A DNA stretch of 12,912 bases from NCBI GenBank assembly GCA_035531315.1, contig DATKTD010000117.1, positions 1 to 12,912 of the forward strand. The letters are read 5' to 3'. Positions 1-6,825 of the stretch are shown one piece after another. The DNA is from CAIJMU01 sp035531315 (lineage in GTDB: Bacteria; Spirochaetota; Spirochaetia; Treponematales; Rectinemataceae). The position numbers and the translations under genes are program-made. A model generated the notes under the pieces. The model had not been told where the DNA came from and ran no database searches. It worked only from the letters and a program-made list of their open reading frames with translations. Position 1 is the first letter of the stretch. The number at the start of each line of letters is the position of its first letter.

Positions 1-132
1 GCTCTGGTGATCGGCGAGCACGAGGGTTCCCCGCGGAGTCCCCGCGGCGGCGAGCTTCCTGGCCTCGTCCATGGTCGAGCCGGTCTCTCCGAAGCGGATG
101 ATGGGGGCGTCGAAGGCCGATGCGATACTCAT
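1..132 (-). CDS. birA: Biotin-protein ligase (BirA/BPL), N-terminal 44 codons, truncated by window edge
   Basis: Reading the minus strand from an ATG at 132 gives 44 residues open to the window edge. They contain the biotin-ligase opening ETGSTMDEARKLA (residues 16-28), then GTPRGTLVLADHQS (31-44). This matches the family pattern in which a T-x-S-T-N/M motif is followed by an LVxADxQxAGRGR biotin-binding loop; the GRGR part lies outside the window. Family knowledge: the enzyme makes biotinyl-AMP and attaches biotin to carrier proteins such as acetyl-CoA carboxylase. The catalytic motif begins about 15 residues from the start, and an in-frame stop at 214-216 leaves only 27 codons upstream without an ATG. 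So there is no room for the DNA-binding domain of E. coli BirA, and this is the monofunctional short form. No clear Shine-Dalgarno precedes the ATG. It is transcribed divergently from glmS. Identification is fairly sure despite the short fragment. Confidence 0.78.
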   Translation of the reverse strand, partial: MSIASAFDAPIIRFGETGSTMDEARKLAAAGTPRGTLVLADHQS

Positions 133-211
133 CGGTCGACAGTAGCCATGATTCGCTTCGCGGGCAAAGGGGGCGATCCCTGGACGCTGGCCGATCGCTG
201 TGCTAGGTTTT

Positions 212-226
212 GTTCATCTTGTGAAC
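212..226. promoter_or_regulatory. Perfect 5-bp inverted repeat in the birA-glmS divergent spacer
   Basis: GTTCA (212-216) and TGAAC (222-226) flank TCTTG in the 171-bp spacer between two divergent genes, about 80 bases upstream of glmS. It could be an operator half-site pair or just a weak hairpin. A poor sigma-70-like pair for glmS (TGGACG 181-186, 17-base gap, TAGGTT 204-209) would place the repeat around the transcription start. Nothing else recognisable is seen in 133-303 apart from the glmS ribosome site. Confidence 0.25.
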
Positions 227-303
227 GATGTCTTCCTTCCCGAGGTGGCGGCCGACATGGGCGGTCAGCGAGCCGAGGGGGCGAGGAATCGAAGGAGCAA
301 TGC

Positions 304-2193
304 ATGTGCGGAATAGTGGGCTACGTCGGTCCCCGACGGGCCACCCCCATCCTCCTCGAGGGCCTCAAGCGCCTCGAATACCGCGGCTACGACTCGGCCG
401 GCATCGCGGTTGGCGATGTCGGCGTCGCCGGCCTCGCCGAGGCCGAAGAGGCCGGTCAGGGCGATCGGGCCGCGAAACCGGCACAGAATCGCCTTCAGGT
501 CATCAAGAAGACGGGCAAGATAGCCGCCCTTCGCGGCGCAGTCCCCAAGGACCTGCCGGGCAGCTGGGGCATCGGTCACACGCGTTGGGCGACACATGGC
601 GGGGTCACCGACGCCAATGCCCATCCCCACCTCGACGCCTTCGGAAAGATAGCCGTCGTGCACAACGGCATCATCGAAAACCACCGCTCCCTCAGGGAAA
701 TGCTCGAAAAGGAGGGGGTGGTCTTCGCCAGCGAGACGGACACCGAGGTCATCCCCAACCTCATCGCCCGCTACTACGAGGGAGACCTCGAGGCTGCGGT
801 CAAGTCGGCCCTCGGCCACTTCCAGGGCACCTACGGCATCGCGGTGATCCATGTCGACCATCCCGGCCTCATCGTGGGGGCGCGCAACGGCAGCCCCCTC
901 GTCCTGGGCATCGGCGAGGGCGAGATGCTCCTCGCCAGCGACGTCACCGCGATGATCGCCCACACCAGGCAGGTCGCCTATCTCAATGACGGCGAGGTCG
1001 TGGTCATCGACGCTTCGGGCTATCGCACCACCGATCGGGAGGACCGCCCCGTCGACAAGAAGGTCGACGAGGTCACCTGGGAGCTCAACAACATCGAAAA
1101 GGGCGACTATCCCTGCTATATGGAGAAGGAGATCTTCGAACAACCCGAGTCGATCGCCAGGGCCATCTCGGGCCGCATCGACCGCGAGACCGCCAGCGCC
1201 AAGCTCGGCGGCCTCAACCTGGATCGCCGCCGTCTTCGGGAAATCAGCCGGGTTCATGTCATCGCCGCCGGCACGAGCTGGCACGCCGGCCTCGTCGGCT
1301 CCGCCCTCCTCGAGTCGGTCGCCCGCATCCCAGCCGGGGCCGAATTGGCGAGCGAGCTGCGCTATCGCAATCCCGTCGTCGAGAAAGATTCGCTCTGGTT
1401 CGCCGTCTCCCAGTCGGGCGAGACGGCCGACACCCTCTACGCCATGCGCGAGATTCAACGCAAGGGCGGCGCCGTCCTGGGCATATGCAACGTCGTCGGA
1501 TCGACGATAGCGCGGGAGTCCGAGGGAGGCGTCTACGTGCACTCCGGCCCGGAGATCGCCGTCGCTTCGACCAAGGCCTTCACCAGTCAGCTCGCGGCCT
1601 TCTATCTCTTTACCCTCCAACAGGCGCGGATGCGCGATCTCTCGATGGAGGAGGGCCTGCGCTTCATCGAGGCCCTCGAGGCGGTGCCGGCGGCGGTCAA
1701 GAAGCTGCTCGCCGGAAGGGAAGCCATCCAGCGAGTGGCGAAGAAATACGCCCGGGCCTCCGACTTCCTTTTCCTCGGTCGCGGCCTCATGTATCCCATA
1801 GCCCTCGAGGGTGCCCTCAAACTCAAGGAAATCTCCTACATACACGCCGAGGGCTACGCCTCGGGGGAGATCAAGCACGGCCCCATCGCCCTCGTGAGCG
1901 GCGAGGTGCCCAGCGTCTTCCTCGTGCCCGACGACGGGCTCCGCGAAAAGACCATTTCCAACATGCGCGAGATCAAGGCAAGGGGCGGTCCCGTGATCGC
2001 CGTCGGTGTCGAAGGGGACAGCGAGGTCGAAAGTCTGGCAGACGATTTTCTCGCCGTGCCCAAGGGCGATCCCCGCTTCTATCCTTTCACGATGATCGTG
2101 CCCCTTCAGCTCCTCGCCTACTTCTGCGCCCTCGAACTCGGTCGCGACGTCGATCAGCCGAGAAACCTGGCCAAGTCGGTTACGGTAGAATGA
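304..2193 (+). CDS. glmS: Glutamine-fructose-6-phosphate aminotransferase (isomerizing)
   Basis: GlmS converts fructose-6-phosphate and glutamine to glucosamine-6-phosphate, the first step towards UDP-GlcNAc for peptidoglycan and lipid A, in the cytoplasm. The start at 304 is fixed by GAAGGAG (291-297) and by MCGIVG, where Cys2 becomes the N-terminal nucleophile; longer in-frame reading upstream is not real. The glutaminase domain (about 2-250) has HTRWATHG (92-99), the Asn121-Gly122 oxyanion pair and SETDTEV (143-149). Two SIS domains follow (about 312-443 and 483-620), with SQSGETADT (369-377), the KLKE glutamate (509), the KHGP histidine (525) and the C-terminal DQPRNLAKSVTVE containing the catalytic lysine (624). 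All key residues are present. At 629 residues it is about 20 longer than E. coli GlmS. The excess is an Ala/Glu-rich insert near residues 41-66, between the YRGYDSAG motif and HTRWATHG. No glmS ribozyme is visible. It is coupled to the next gene by ATGA. Confidence 0.97.
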   Translation: MCGIVGYVGPRRATPILLEGLKRLEYRGYDSAGIAVGDVGVAGLAEAEEAGQGDRAAKPAQNRLQVIKKTGKIAALRGAVPKDLPGSWGIGHTRWATHGGVTDANAHPHLDAFGKIAVVHNGIIENHRSLREMLEKEGVVFASETDTEVIPNLIARYYEGDLEAAVKSALGHFQGTYGIAVIHVDHPGLIVGARNGSPLVLGIGEGEMLLASDVTAMIAHTRQVAYLNDGEVVVIDASGYRTTDREDRPVDKKVDEVTWELNNIEKGDYPCYMEKEIFEQPESIARAISGRIDRETASAKLGGLNLDRRRLREISRVHVIAAGTSWHAGLVGSALLESVARIPAGAELASELRYRNPVVEKDSLWFAVSQSGETADTLYAMREIQRKGGAVLGICNVVGSTIARESEGGVYVHSGPEIAVASTKAFTSQLAAFYLFTLQQARMRDLSMEEGLRFIEALEAVPAAVKKLLAGREAIQRVAKKYARASDFLFLGRGLMYPIALEGALKLKEISYIHAEGYASGEIKHGPIALVSGEVPSVFLVPDDGLREKTISNMREIKARGGPVIAVGVEGDSEVESLADDFLAVPKGDPRFYPFTMIVPLQLLAYFCALELGRDVDQPRNLAKSVTVE

Positions 2194-2726
2194 ATCCGGC
2201 GCGAAGGGCCCTTCTCGCCACCCTCATCCTCGGGGTCTTGGCGTCTGGTCCCTTCGCGCCTCGCTGCCGGGCGGCGGAAGGCCTGCCGCCCGCGCAGTCT
2301 TCCGCCGATTCCTTCGCGGTCGCGGCGCCACCGGGGACGGCCGTCCTCGAGGAGGGGCCCGATAGGGTCCGCGGTCTTCCCTTTTTCGCGCCCAACGCGA
2401 TCCCGGCCCTTTGGGGCCGCTATGTGCTGGGAAATACCGACGTCGTGATCTGGTACACGAGGGAGATCCTCGTCTTCGGGAAGGACTGGTCTCCCGATCC
2501 CGCCTGGATCGCGGGAAAGGCCTACCAGGCCCTGAAGACCCCCGGGGCAGGGGAGGGCCTCGATCTGGCCCTCCGCATGTCTGGCTGGACCCTCATCTTC
2601 GAGCTGCCCTCCTCCGACCCCGCCTCGCGGCGCTTCGTCGCGGCCTTCGTCGATCGTTTCGGCTTCTTCCTGTCCAATGCACGGAGCGAGGCCGATCTTT
2701 CCTTCCCTGCCACGGTAGCCTACTGA
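2190..2726 (+). CDS. Secreted protein of unknown function, translationally coupled to glmS
   Basis: I do not recognise this 178-residue protein. Its ATG overlaps the glmS stop (ATGA, 2190-2193), so translation is probably coupled. Residues 1-28 form a signal peptide: a basic N-region (NPARR), a hydrophobic core (ALLATLILGVLA) and a likely cleavage site at RAA|EG. Cys26 is not in a lipobox. A Pro/Ala-rich linker (about 31-60) leads to a compact domain (65-178) rich in aromatics, with WGRYVLGNTDVVIWYTREILVFGKDW at 75-100 interrupted by no gap, WIAGKAYQAL (106-115) and FVDRFGFFLSNA (153-164). No catalytic motif, transmembrane helix or repeat is visible. A periplasmic or surface role is inferred from the signal peptide only. 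A weak 6-bp hairpin (2725-2741) spans the stop codon without a T-run. Codon use matches glmS, so it is probably a real gene. Confidence 0.75.
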   Translation: MNPARRALLATLILGVLASGPFAPRCRAAEGLPPAQSSADSFAVAAPPGTAVLEEGPDRVRGLPFFAPNAIPALWGRYVLGNTDVVIWYTREILVFGKDWSPDPAWIAGKAYQALKTPGAGEGLDLALRMSGWTLIFELPSSDPASRRFVAAFVDRFGFFLSNARSEADLSFPATVAY

Positions 2727-2757
2727 AAGACCCTCTCTTTCCTCTGCCGAAATACGA

Positions 2758-2786
2758 TTGTGGACTCAAACACACTCGGGTATACT
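2758..2786 (+). promoter_or_regulatory. Candidate sigma-70 promoter for the liv operon
   Basis: TTGTGG (2758-2763), a 17-base spacer and TATACT (2781-2786, five of six consensus bases) lie about 110 bases before livJ, in the only AT-richer patch of the region. Transcription would begin near 2793 and give a leader of about 100 bases. This is inferred from consensus only. Confidence 0.5.
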
Positions 2787-2798
2787 TCTCGCTCAGTC

Positions 2799-2897
2799 AT
2801 GTGCATTCCGGCGCGGACAGGGGCAATTCCATGTCGAACGTTAGTTCGTCGAATACCCGCGGTCGCCGGATACCAGGAACCTAAAGGAGGTCTCTGA
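2799..2897 (+). other. Possible 32-codon leader ORF overlapping the livJ start (TGATG)
   Basis: An ATG at 2799 opens 32 codons that end in a TGA sharing its A with the livJ ATG. There is no Shine-Dalgarno before it, the predicted transcription start is only a few bases upstream, and its codons do not show the local bias. A 5-bp hairpin (CGAAC 2835-2839 with GTTCG 2844-2848) lies inside. The overlap may be chance; it is recorded because TGATG junctions often mark coupled translation. Confidence 0.15.
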
Positions 2898-4093
2898 TGC
2901 GACTTCGCAGTCTCGGCATCGCGCTTATTGCCGCCTCGCTCGCCCTCGTCGGCTGTTCCGGCGGCGCCGGCACCGGCAACACCATCAAGATCGGCTGGTT
3001 CGGTCCCGAAACCGGCGACTCCGCCCTTTGGGGACAGGCCGAGTTCAACACCGTCAAGATGATGGTCGACGACTACAACGCCGCCGGCGGCATCGACGTG
3101 GGCGGAAAGAAATACAAGCTCGACGTCATCGGCTATGACGACAAGGGCGACTCCACGGAAGCGGTCAATGTCACCAAGCGTCTCATCACCCAGGACAAGG
3201 TGGTCGCCATCGTCGGGCCCCAGGGCTCCGGCGAGGCCATCCCGATCGCCCCGATCGCCGACGACAACAAGGTGCCCGTCGTCGCCACCACCGCGACCAA
3301 CCCCAAGGTCACCGTTCAGGACGATGGCACGGTCAATGCGTACATGTATCGCGCCTGCTTCACCGACCCTTACCAGGGCAAGGTTGCCGCGACCTTCGCC
3401 TATGAGAAGCTCAACAAGCGCAAGGCCGCCATCGTCATGACCGTCGACGATCCCTATTCCGCCGGCCTCTCCCAGTTCTTCAAGCAGAGCTTCGAGCAGC
3501 TCGGCGGCAAGGTCGTCGAGCAGGTTTCCTTCACCTCTGGCGAGAAGGATTTCCGCGCCGCCCTCACCAAGGTCAAGGCCTCCAATCCCGACGTCATCTT
3601 CATGCCCGACTATTACAATGACGTCGCCCTCATCGCCCGCCAGGCCCGCGACCTGGGCATCAACCAGCTCCTCCTCGGCGGCGACGGCTGGCCTTCGGAC
3701 AACCTCATCCAGCTCGCCGGCAACGCCCTCGAAGGCTGCATGTTCATCAATCACCTCGACTTCGACGGCGCCGCGGCCGCTCCCATGCGCGCCGAGTACA
3801 AGACCAAGTACGGGAAGAACGCGGAGCTCAACTCCTACATGGCCCACGATGCCCTCGTGATGGTCGTCGACGCGATCCAGCGCGCCAAGTCCTTCAAGCC
3901 GACGGACATCAAGGCCGCCCTCGATACGACCGACCTCGCGGTCGCCACCGGGAACAACGACTATCTCACCAACCCGATCACCGGCCACATCAAGATCGGA
4001 CCGACCCACGACCCCGTGGGCAAGACCGCCTGGCTCATCAAGATCGTCGGACCCGACATGAAGTTCCAGGAAAGTTTCGCCGCCGACAACTGA
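2897..4093 (+). CDS. livJ: Branched-chain amino-acid type ABC transporter substrate-binding lipoprotein
   Basis: This is the extracytoplasmic ligand receptor of the Liv/HAAT uptake system, in the Peripla_BP_6 (type I) fold. The start is set by AAAGGAGG (2883-2890), six bases before ATG. Residues 1-20 are a lipoprotein signal ending in the lipobox LVGC, so Cys20 should be acylated and the protein membrane-anchored. Mature-domain hallmarks are GWFGPETGDSALWG (32-45), a YNAAGGI segment, VAIVGPQGSGEAIPIAPIAD with VPVVATTATNP (the usual LivJ/BraC ligand-cleft region) and DPYQGKVAATFA. A second lobe runs from KAAIVMTVDDPYSAG to the end, including YMAHDALVMVVDAI. The length of 398 residues is normal for the family. 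It heads the operon, as in classical liv loci. The ligand is probably leucine, isoleucine or valine, but amides, urea or aromatic acids use the same family and the sequence alone does not decide. Confidence 0.93.
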   Translation: MRLRSLGIALIAASLALVGCSGGAGTGNTIKIGWFGPETGDSALWGQAEFNTVKMMVDDYNAAGGIDVGGKKYKLDVIGYDDKGDSTEAVNVTKRLITQDKVVAIVGPQGSGEAIPIAPIADDNKVPVVATTATNPKVTVQDDGTVNAYMYRACFTDPYQGKVAATFAYEKLNKRKAAIVMTVDDPYSAGLSQFFKQSFEQLGGKVVEQVSFTSGEKDFRAALTKVKASNPDVIFMPDYYNDVALIARQARDLGINQLLLGGDGWPSDNLIQLAGNALEGCMFINHLDFDGAAAAPMRAEYKTKYGKNAELNSYMAHDALVMVVDAIQRAKSFKPTDIKAALDTTDLAVATGNNDYLTNPITGHIKIGPTHDPVGKTAWLIKIVGPDMKFQESFAADN

Positions 4094-4111
4094 GTTCGGC
4101 CAGGCACCATG

Positions 4112-4139
4112 GCGACCGGCCGCTTCTGCGGCCGGTCGC
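4112..4139 (+). repeat. Perfect 12-bp hairpin between livJ and livH
   Basis: GCGACCGGCCGC (4112-4123), loop TTCT and GCGGCCGGTCGC (4128-4139) form a perfect GC-rich stem 18 bases after the livJ stop. No T-run follows, so it is more likely an mRNA 3'-end stabilising structure for livJ than a terminator. Confidence 0.75.
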
Positions 4140-4186
4140 GCGTGCCAGGGCCGGTCCTCGCCACAGCGCGGGGGCCGACTCCTCCT

Positions 4187-4216
4187 CCCGGCCCGGCAGC
4201 GGGCCGGGCCTTTTTT
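4187..4216 (+). terminator. Intrinsic terminator/attenuator between livJ and livH
   Basis: A GC-only stem ends directly in six Ts. The stem can form as CCCGGCCC (4187-4194) with GGGCCGGG (4201-4208), or shifted as GGCCCGG (4190-4196) with CCGGGCC (4204-4210). TTTTTT is at 4211-4216. Since livHMGF has no obvious promoter of its own, partial read-through would give more binding protein than permease, a known arrangement in liv operons. Confidence 0.75.
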
Positions 4217-4220
4217 CAGG

Positions 4221-4238
4221 CCCCGGCCGCAGCCGGGG
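4221..4238 (+). repeat. Small hairpin just upstream of the livH ribosome site
   Basis: CCCCGGC (4221-4227), loop CGCA and GCCGGGG (4232-4238) form a 7-bp stem 12 bases before the livH Shine-Dalgarno. It follows the terminator T-run and could protect the 5' end of a processed livHMGF transcript; that role is inferred. Confidence 0.55.
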
Positions 4239-4264
4239 ATACCGACACCTAAGGAGAGCCACGG

Positions 4265-5143
4265 ATGAACCTGTTCCTCCAACAGCTCGTGAACGGACTT
4301 TCGATCGGCTCGATCTATGCCCTCATGGCGGTCGGCTATTCGCTCGTCTACTCGATCATGAATTTCTCGAATTTCGCCCACGGCTCGGTCATCATGCTTG
4401 GCGCCTATTTCGGCTATTACGCGATGACCCTCCTCGGCCTGCCCTTCCTCGGCGGAGCGGTCGCGGCGGCCCTCGGCTCGGCGGGAGTCGCCATCATCCT
4501 CGAGAGGCTCGCCTACAAACCCCTGCGCGATCGAAAGGCGCCCTTCCTCTACTTCATCATCACGGCGATGGGCGCCTCGATGTTCATCGACAACTCCGTC
4601 ATCGCCACCATCGGCCCCACCCCCAAGATGTACCCGAATGTCTTCGGCCAGGGTCCCATCAGCATCGGCCACATCGACATCGGCCGCGTCGACCTCGCGA
4701 TGTTCGTCATCTCCGCGGTCAGCCTCGTCGCCCTCATCGTCTTCATCGACCACACGAAACTCGGCAAGGCGATCCAGGCGACGGCCTACAACATGAAAGC
4801 AAGCGCCCTCATGGGCATCAGTCCCAATTTCGTCATAATACTGGTTTTCGGCATCGGCGGAGCCCTGGCCGGTATCGCCGGCATCCTCTACGGCATGAAG
4901 TACCAGGTCTTCCCCCAGATCGGGGCCATCACGCTCAAGTCCTTCATCGCCGCGGTCTTCGGCGGCCTTGGGAGCCTGCCGGGAGCCCTCCTCGGGGCCC
5001 TCCTCCTCGGCCTCCTCGAGACCTTCGTATCCGGCTATCTCTCCTCGCAGTACCGCGACCTGATCGCCTTTACGCTCCTCATCGCCATGCTCGTGATCAG
5101 GCCCTCGGGCATCATGGGCAAGAACGCCGAAGACAAGGCCTAG
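4265..5143 (+). CDS. livH: Branched-chain amino-acid ABC transporter permease LivH
   Basis: LivH is one of the two inner-membrane subunits that form the translocation channel of the Liv/HAAT transporter. AAGGAG (4251-4256) lies eight bases before the ATG. The 292-residue protein is hydrophobic throughout, with about eight helices. Family signatures are QQLVNGLSIGSIYALMAVGYSLVYS at the N-terminus (6-30), NFAHGSVIMLGAY (36-48), the cytoplasmic coupling region AYNMKASALMGIS (174-186), IGGALAGIAGILYG (197-210), then FGGLGSLPGALLGA and the terminal IRPSGIMG. Length and layout are normal. It is nine bases upstream of livM and shares its transcript. No substrate-specific residue can be read from the permease. 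Confidence 0.95.
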   Translation: MNLFLQQLVNGLSIGSIYALMAVGYSLVYSIMNFSNFAHGSVIMLGAYFGYYAMTLLGLPFLGGAVAAALGSAGVAIILERLAYKPLRDRKAPFLYFIITAMGASMFIDNSVIATIGPTPKMYPNVFGQGPISIGHIDIGRVDLAMFVISAVSLVALIVFIDHTKLGKAIQATAYNMKASALMGISPNFVIILVFGIGGALAGIAGILYGMKYQVFPQIGAITLKSFIAAVFGGLGSLPGALLGALLLGLLETFVSGYLSSQYRDLIAFTLLIAMLVIRPSGIMGKNAEDKA

Positions 5144-5152
5144 GGAGGGAGC

Positions 5153-6052
5153 ATGGAGTACATACTCGGCATCTTCGAGTTGTCGGCCATCAACCTCGTC
5201 GCCGTCCTCGGCCTGTCCATCCTGACCGGCTTCACCGGTCTCTTCTCATTCGGCCACGCGGGCTTCATGGCCATCGGCGCCTACGTCGCGGCCATCCTGA
5301 CCAAGAACATGCATCTCCCCTTCTGGGTGGCCATCGTCGCCGCCGGCATCAGCGCCGGCCTCGTGAGCATCGTGATCGGTAGGCTGACGCTCAAGCTCAA
5401 GGGCGACTACTTCTGCATCGCGACGATGGGCTTCGGCGAGGCGGTGAGGCTGATCTTCTCCAACATGAACTACGTGAACGGCGCGCGCGGGATGGCCAAC
5501 ATACCGCAGTACGACGGCGCGACCCTCGCCATCCCCTTCGTGGTGGCCCTCATCGCGATCGTGCTTTCGTGGAACCTCGTCAACTCGCGACAGGGCCGCA
5601 ACCTCGTCGCCGTCCGCGAGGAGGAACTCGCCGCCCAGATGGCCGGCATCAACGTCCTCGGCTCCAAGATGGTCGCCATGATCGCGAGCGCCGTGCTCGC
5701 GGGCGTCGCGGGAGCCCTCATGGCCAACTTCGTGGGCTTCATCGCCCCGAAGAGCTTCAACATGACGAAATCGACCGAGTTGACGATAATCGTCATCTTC
5801 GGCGGCCTCGGCTCCATCTCGGGCTCGGTGGTCGGCGCCTTCGTCCTCACGGCCCTGCCCGAACTCCTCCGGGCCTTCTCGGACTGGCGTCTCGTGTTCT
5901 ACGGCCTCGCGGTCGTCGTCATAATGGTCGGTCGTCCCCAGGGTCTTCTCGGAGGCTCCGAACTCACTCCCTCGGGTATTCGCAAGATGATCGCCGAGCG
6001 CAAGGCGAAACTGGCTCTCGCGCGGGCAAAAACGGGAGGAGGCCAATCGTGA
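5153..6052 (+). CDS. livM: Branched-chain amino-acid ABC transporter permease LivM
   Basis: LivM is the second membrane subunit, pairing with LivH. GGGAGG (5143-5148), which overlaps the livH stop region, serves the ATG at 5153. The 299-residue product has the LivM opening LSILTGFTGLFSFGHAGFMAIGAYVAA (about 21-47) and a cytoplasmic coupling loop NLVAVREEELAAQMAGIN (about 150-167). FVGFIAPKSFNMTKS precedes the conserved FGGLGSISGSVVGAF segment, and the family end VGRPQGLLGG is present. A basic, charged C-terminal tail (RKMIAERKAKLALARAK) follows. E. coli LivM is over 400 residues; the shorter size here is common for non-enteric LivM proteins. The stop overlaps the GTG start of livG (GTGA). Confidence 0.95.
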   Translation: MEYILGIFELSAINLVAVLGLSILTGFTGLFSFGHAGFMAIGAYVAAILTKNMHLPFWVAIVAAGISAGLVSIVIGRLTLKLKGDYFCIATMGFGEAVRLIFSNMNYVNGARGMANIPQYDGATLAIPFVVALIAIVLSWNLVNSRQGRNLVAVREEELAAQMAGINVLGSKMVAMIASAVLAGVAGALMANFVGFIAPKSFNMTKSTELTIIVIFGGLGSISGSVVGAFVLTALPELLRAFSDWRLVFYGLAVVVIMVGRPQGLLGGSELTPSGIRKMIAERKAKLALARAKTGGGQS

Positions 6053-6825
6053 GCCAAGCCATCCTCGAACTCAAGGGCCTCACGAAAAGTTTCGGGGGCC
6101 TCACCGCCGTCAACGAGGTCAGCTTCCGCGTGGAAGAAGGCGGCATTTCGGGCCTGATCGGCCCCAATGGCGCGGGCAAGACGACGATCTTCAACCTCAT
6201 CACCGGCGTCTACAAGGTGAGCGCGGGCGACATCCACTTCCGGGGCAAGTCCATCGCGAACAAGGAGCCCTACGCCATCGCCGATCTCGGCATCACGAGG
6301 ACCTTCCAGAACATCAGGCTCTTCAAGAACCTCTCCGTTCTCGACAACGTCCTCACCGCCTGCCATACGAGCGCCAAATACGGCCTCTTCGAGGCGATCT
6401 TCCGCCTGCCCCGCTTCGGGAAGGAGGAGAAGGTCCTCCTCGAAAAGGCCATGAGCCTTCTCGAGATCATGGGCCTCGCCGATCGGGCGGAGGTCATTTC
6501 GAACAACCTGCCCTACGGCCTCCAGCGCCGCCTCGAGATCACGAGGGCCCTCGCCCTCGACCCCAAGCTCCTCCTCCTCGACGAGCCCGCGGCGGGCATG
6601 AATCCCGACGAGACCATCCAGCTCATGAGGTTGATAGGAGACGTGCGCGAGCGCTTCAAGCTCTCGGTCCTCGTCATCGAGCACCACATGGACCTCATCA
6701 TGGGAGTCTGCGAACACATCCACGTGCTCAATTTCGGTTGCACCCTCGCGGACGGAAAGCCCGGCGATGTGGCCAACGATCCTAAGGTGGTCGAGGCCTA
6801 TCTCGGAGCGGAGGAAAGCAAATGA
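6049..6825 (+). CDS. livG: Branched-chain amino-acid ABC transporter ATPase LivG
   Basis: LivG is one of the two cytoplasmic ATPases powering uptake. The start is GTG at 6049, overlapping the livM stop and preceded by GGGAGGAGG (6034-6042); the in-frame reading further upstream is the shadow of livM. The 258-residue protein has Walker A GPNGAGKT (38-45), the Q-loop TRTFQNIRLF (84-93, Gln87), the degenerate ABC signature LPYGLQRRLEI (154-164) typical of LivG, Walker B LLLLDEPAAGMNP (174-186) and the switch histidine region EHHMD (211-215). The segment between Q-loop and signature contains the LivG-specific insertion (about 105-130). All catalytic elements are present. The stop overlaps the livF start (ATGA), indicating coupled translation and equal dosage of both ATPases. 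Confidence 0.95.
   Translation: MSQAILELKGLTKSFGGLTAVNEVSFRVEEGGISGLIGPNGAGKTTIFNLITGVYKVSAGDIHFRGKSIANKEPYAIADLGITRTFQNIRLFKNLSVLDNVLTACHTSAKYGLFEAIFRLPRFGKEEKVLLEKAMSLLEIMGLADRAEVISNNLPYGLQRRLEITRALALDPKLLLLDEPAAGMNPDETIQLMRLIGDVRERFKLSVLVIEHHMDLIMGVCEHIHVLNFGCTLADGKPGDVANDPKVVEAYLGAEESK

Noticed and set aside
7..303. In-frame N-terminal extension of glmS
   Set aside because: GlmS must start at MCGIVG because the cysteine is the N-terminal nucleophile, and GAAGGAG sits before 304; the extension overlaps the divergent birA.
133..303. glmS ribozyme or riboswitch upstream of glmS
   Set aside because: The spacer is short and I find no ribozyme core or pseudoknot arms; only a small palindrome is present.
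265..1878. 537-codon open frame on the minus strand opposite glmS
   Set aside because: It lies exactly opposite a certain gene and is an Asp/Glu/Gly/Leu-rich composition product of codons ending in C or G; no motif and no ribosome site.
2720..4753. 677-codon minus-strand frame opposite livJ and part of livH
   Set aside because: Low-complexity (runs of Asp, Glu, Gly, Val), crosses the terminator between livJ and livH, and is explained by codon bias of the plus-strand genes.
5569..6048. Long N-terminal extension of livG inside livM
   Set aside because: Arg/Pro-rich out-of-frame reading of livM; the GTG at 6049 has a strong ribosome site and gives the family length.
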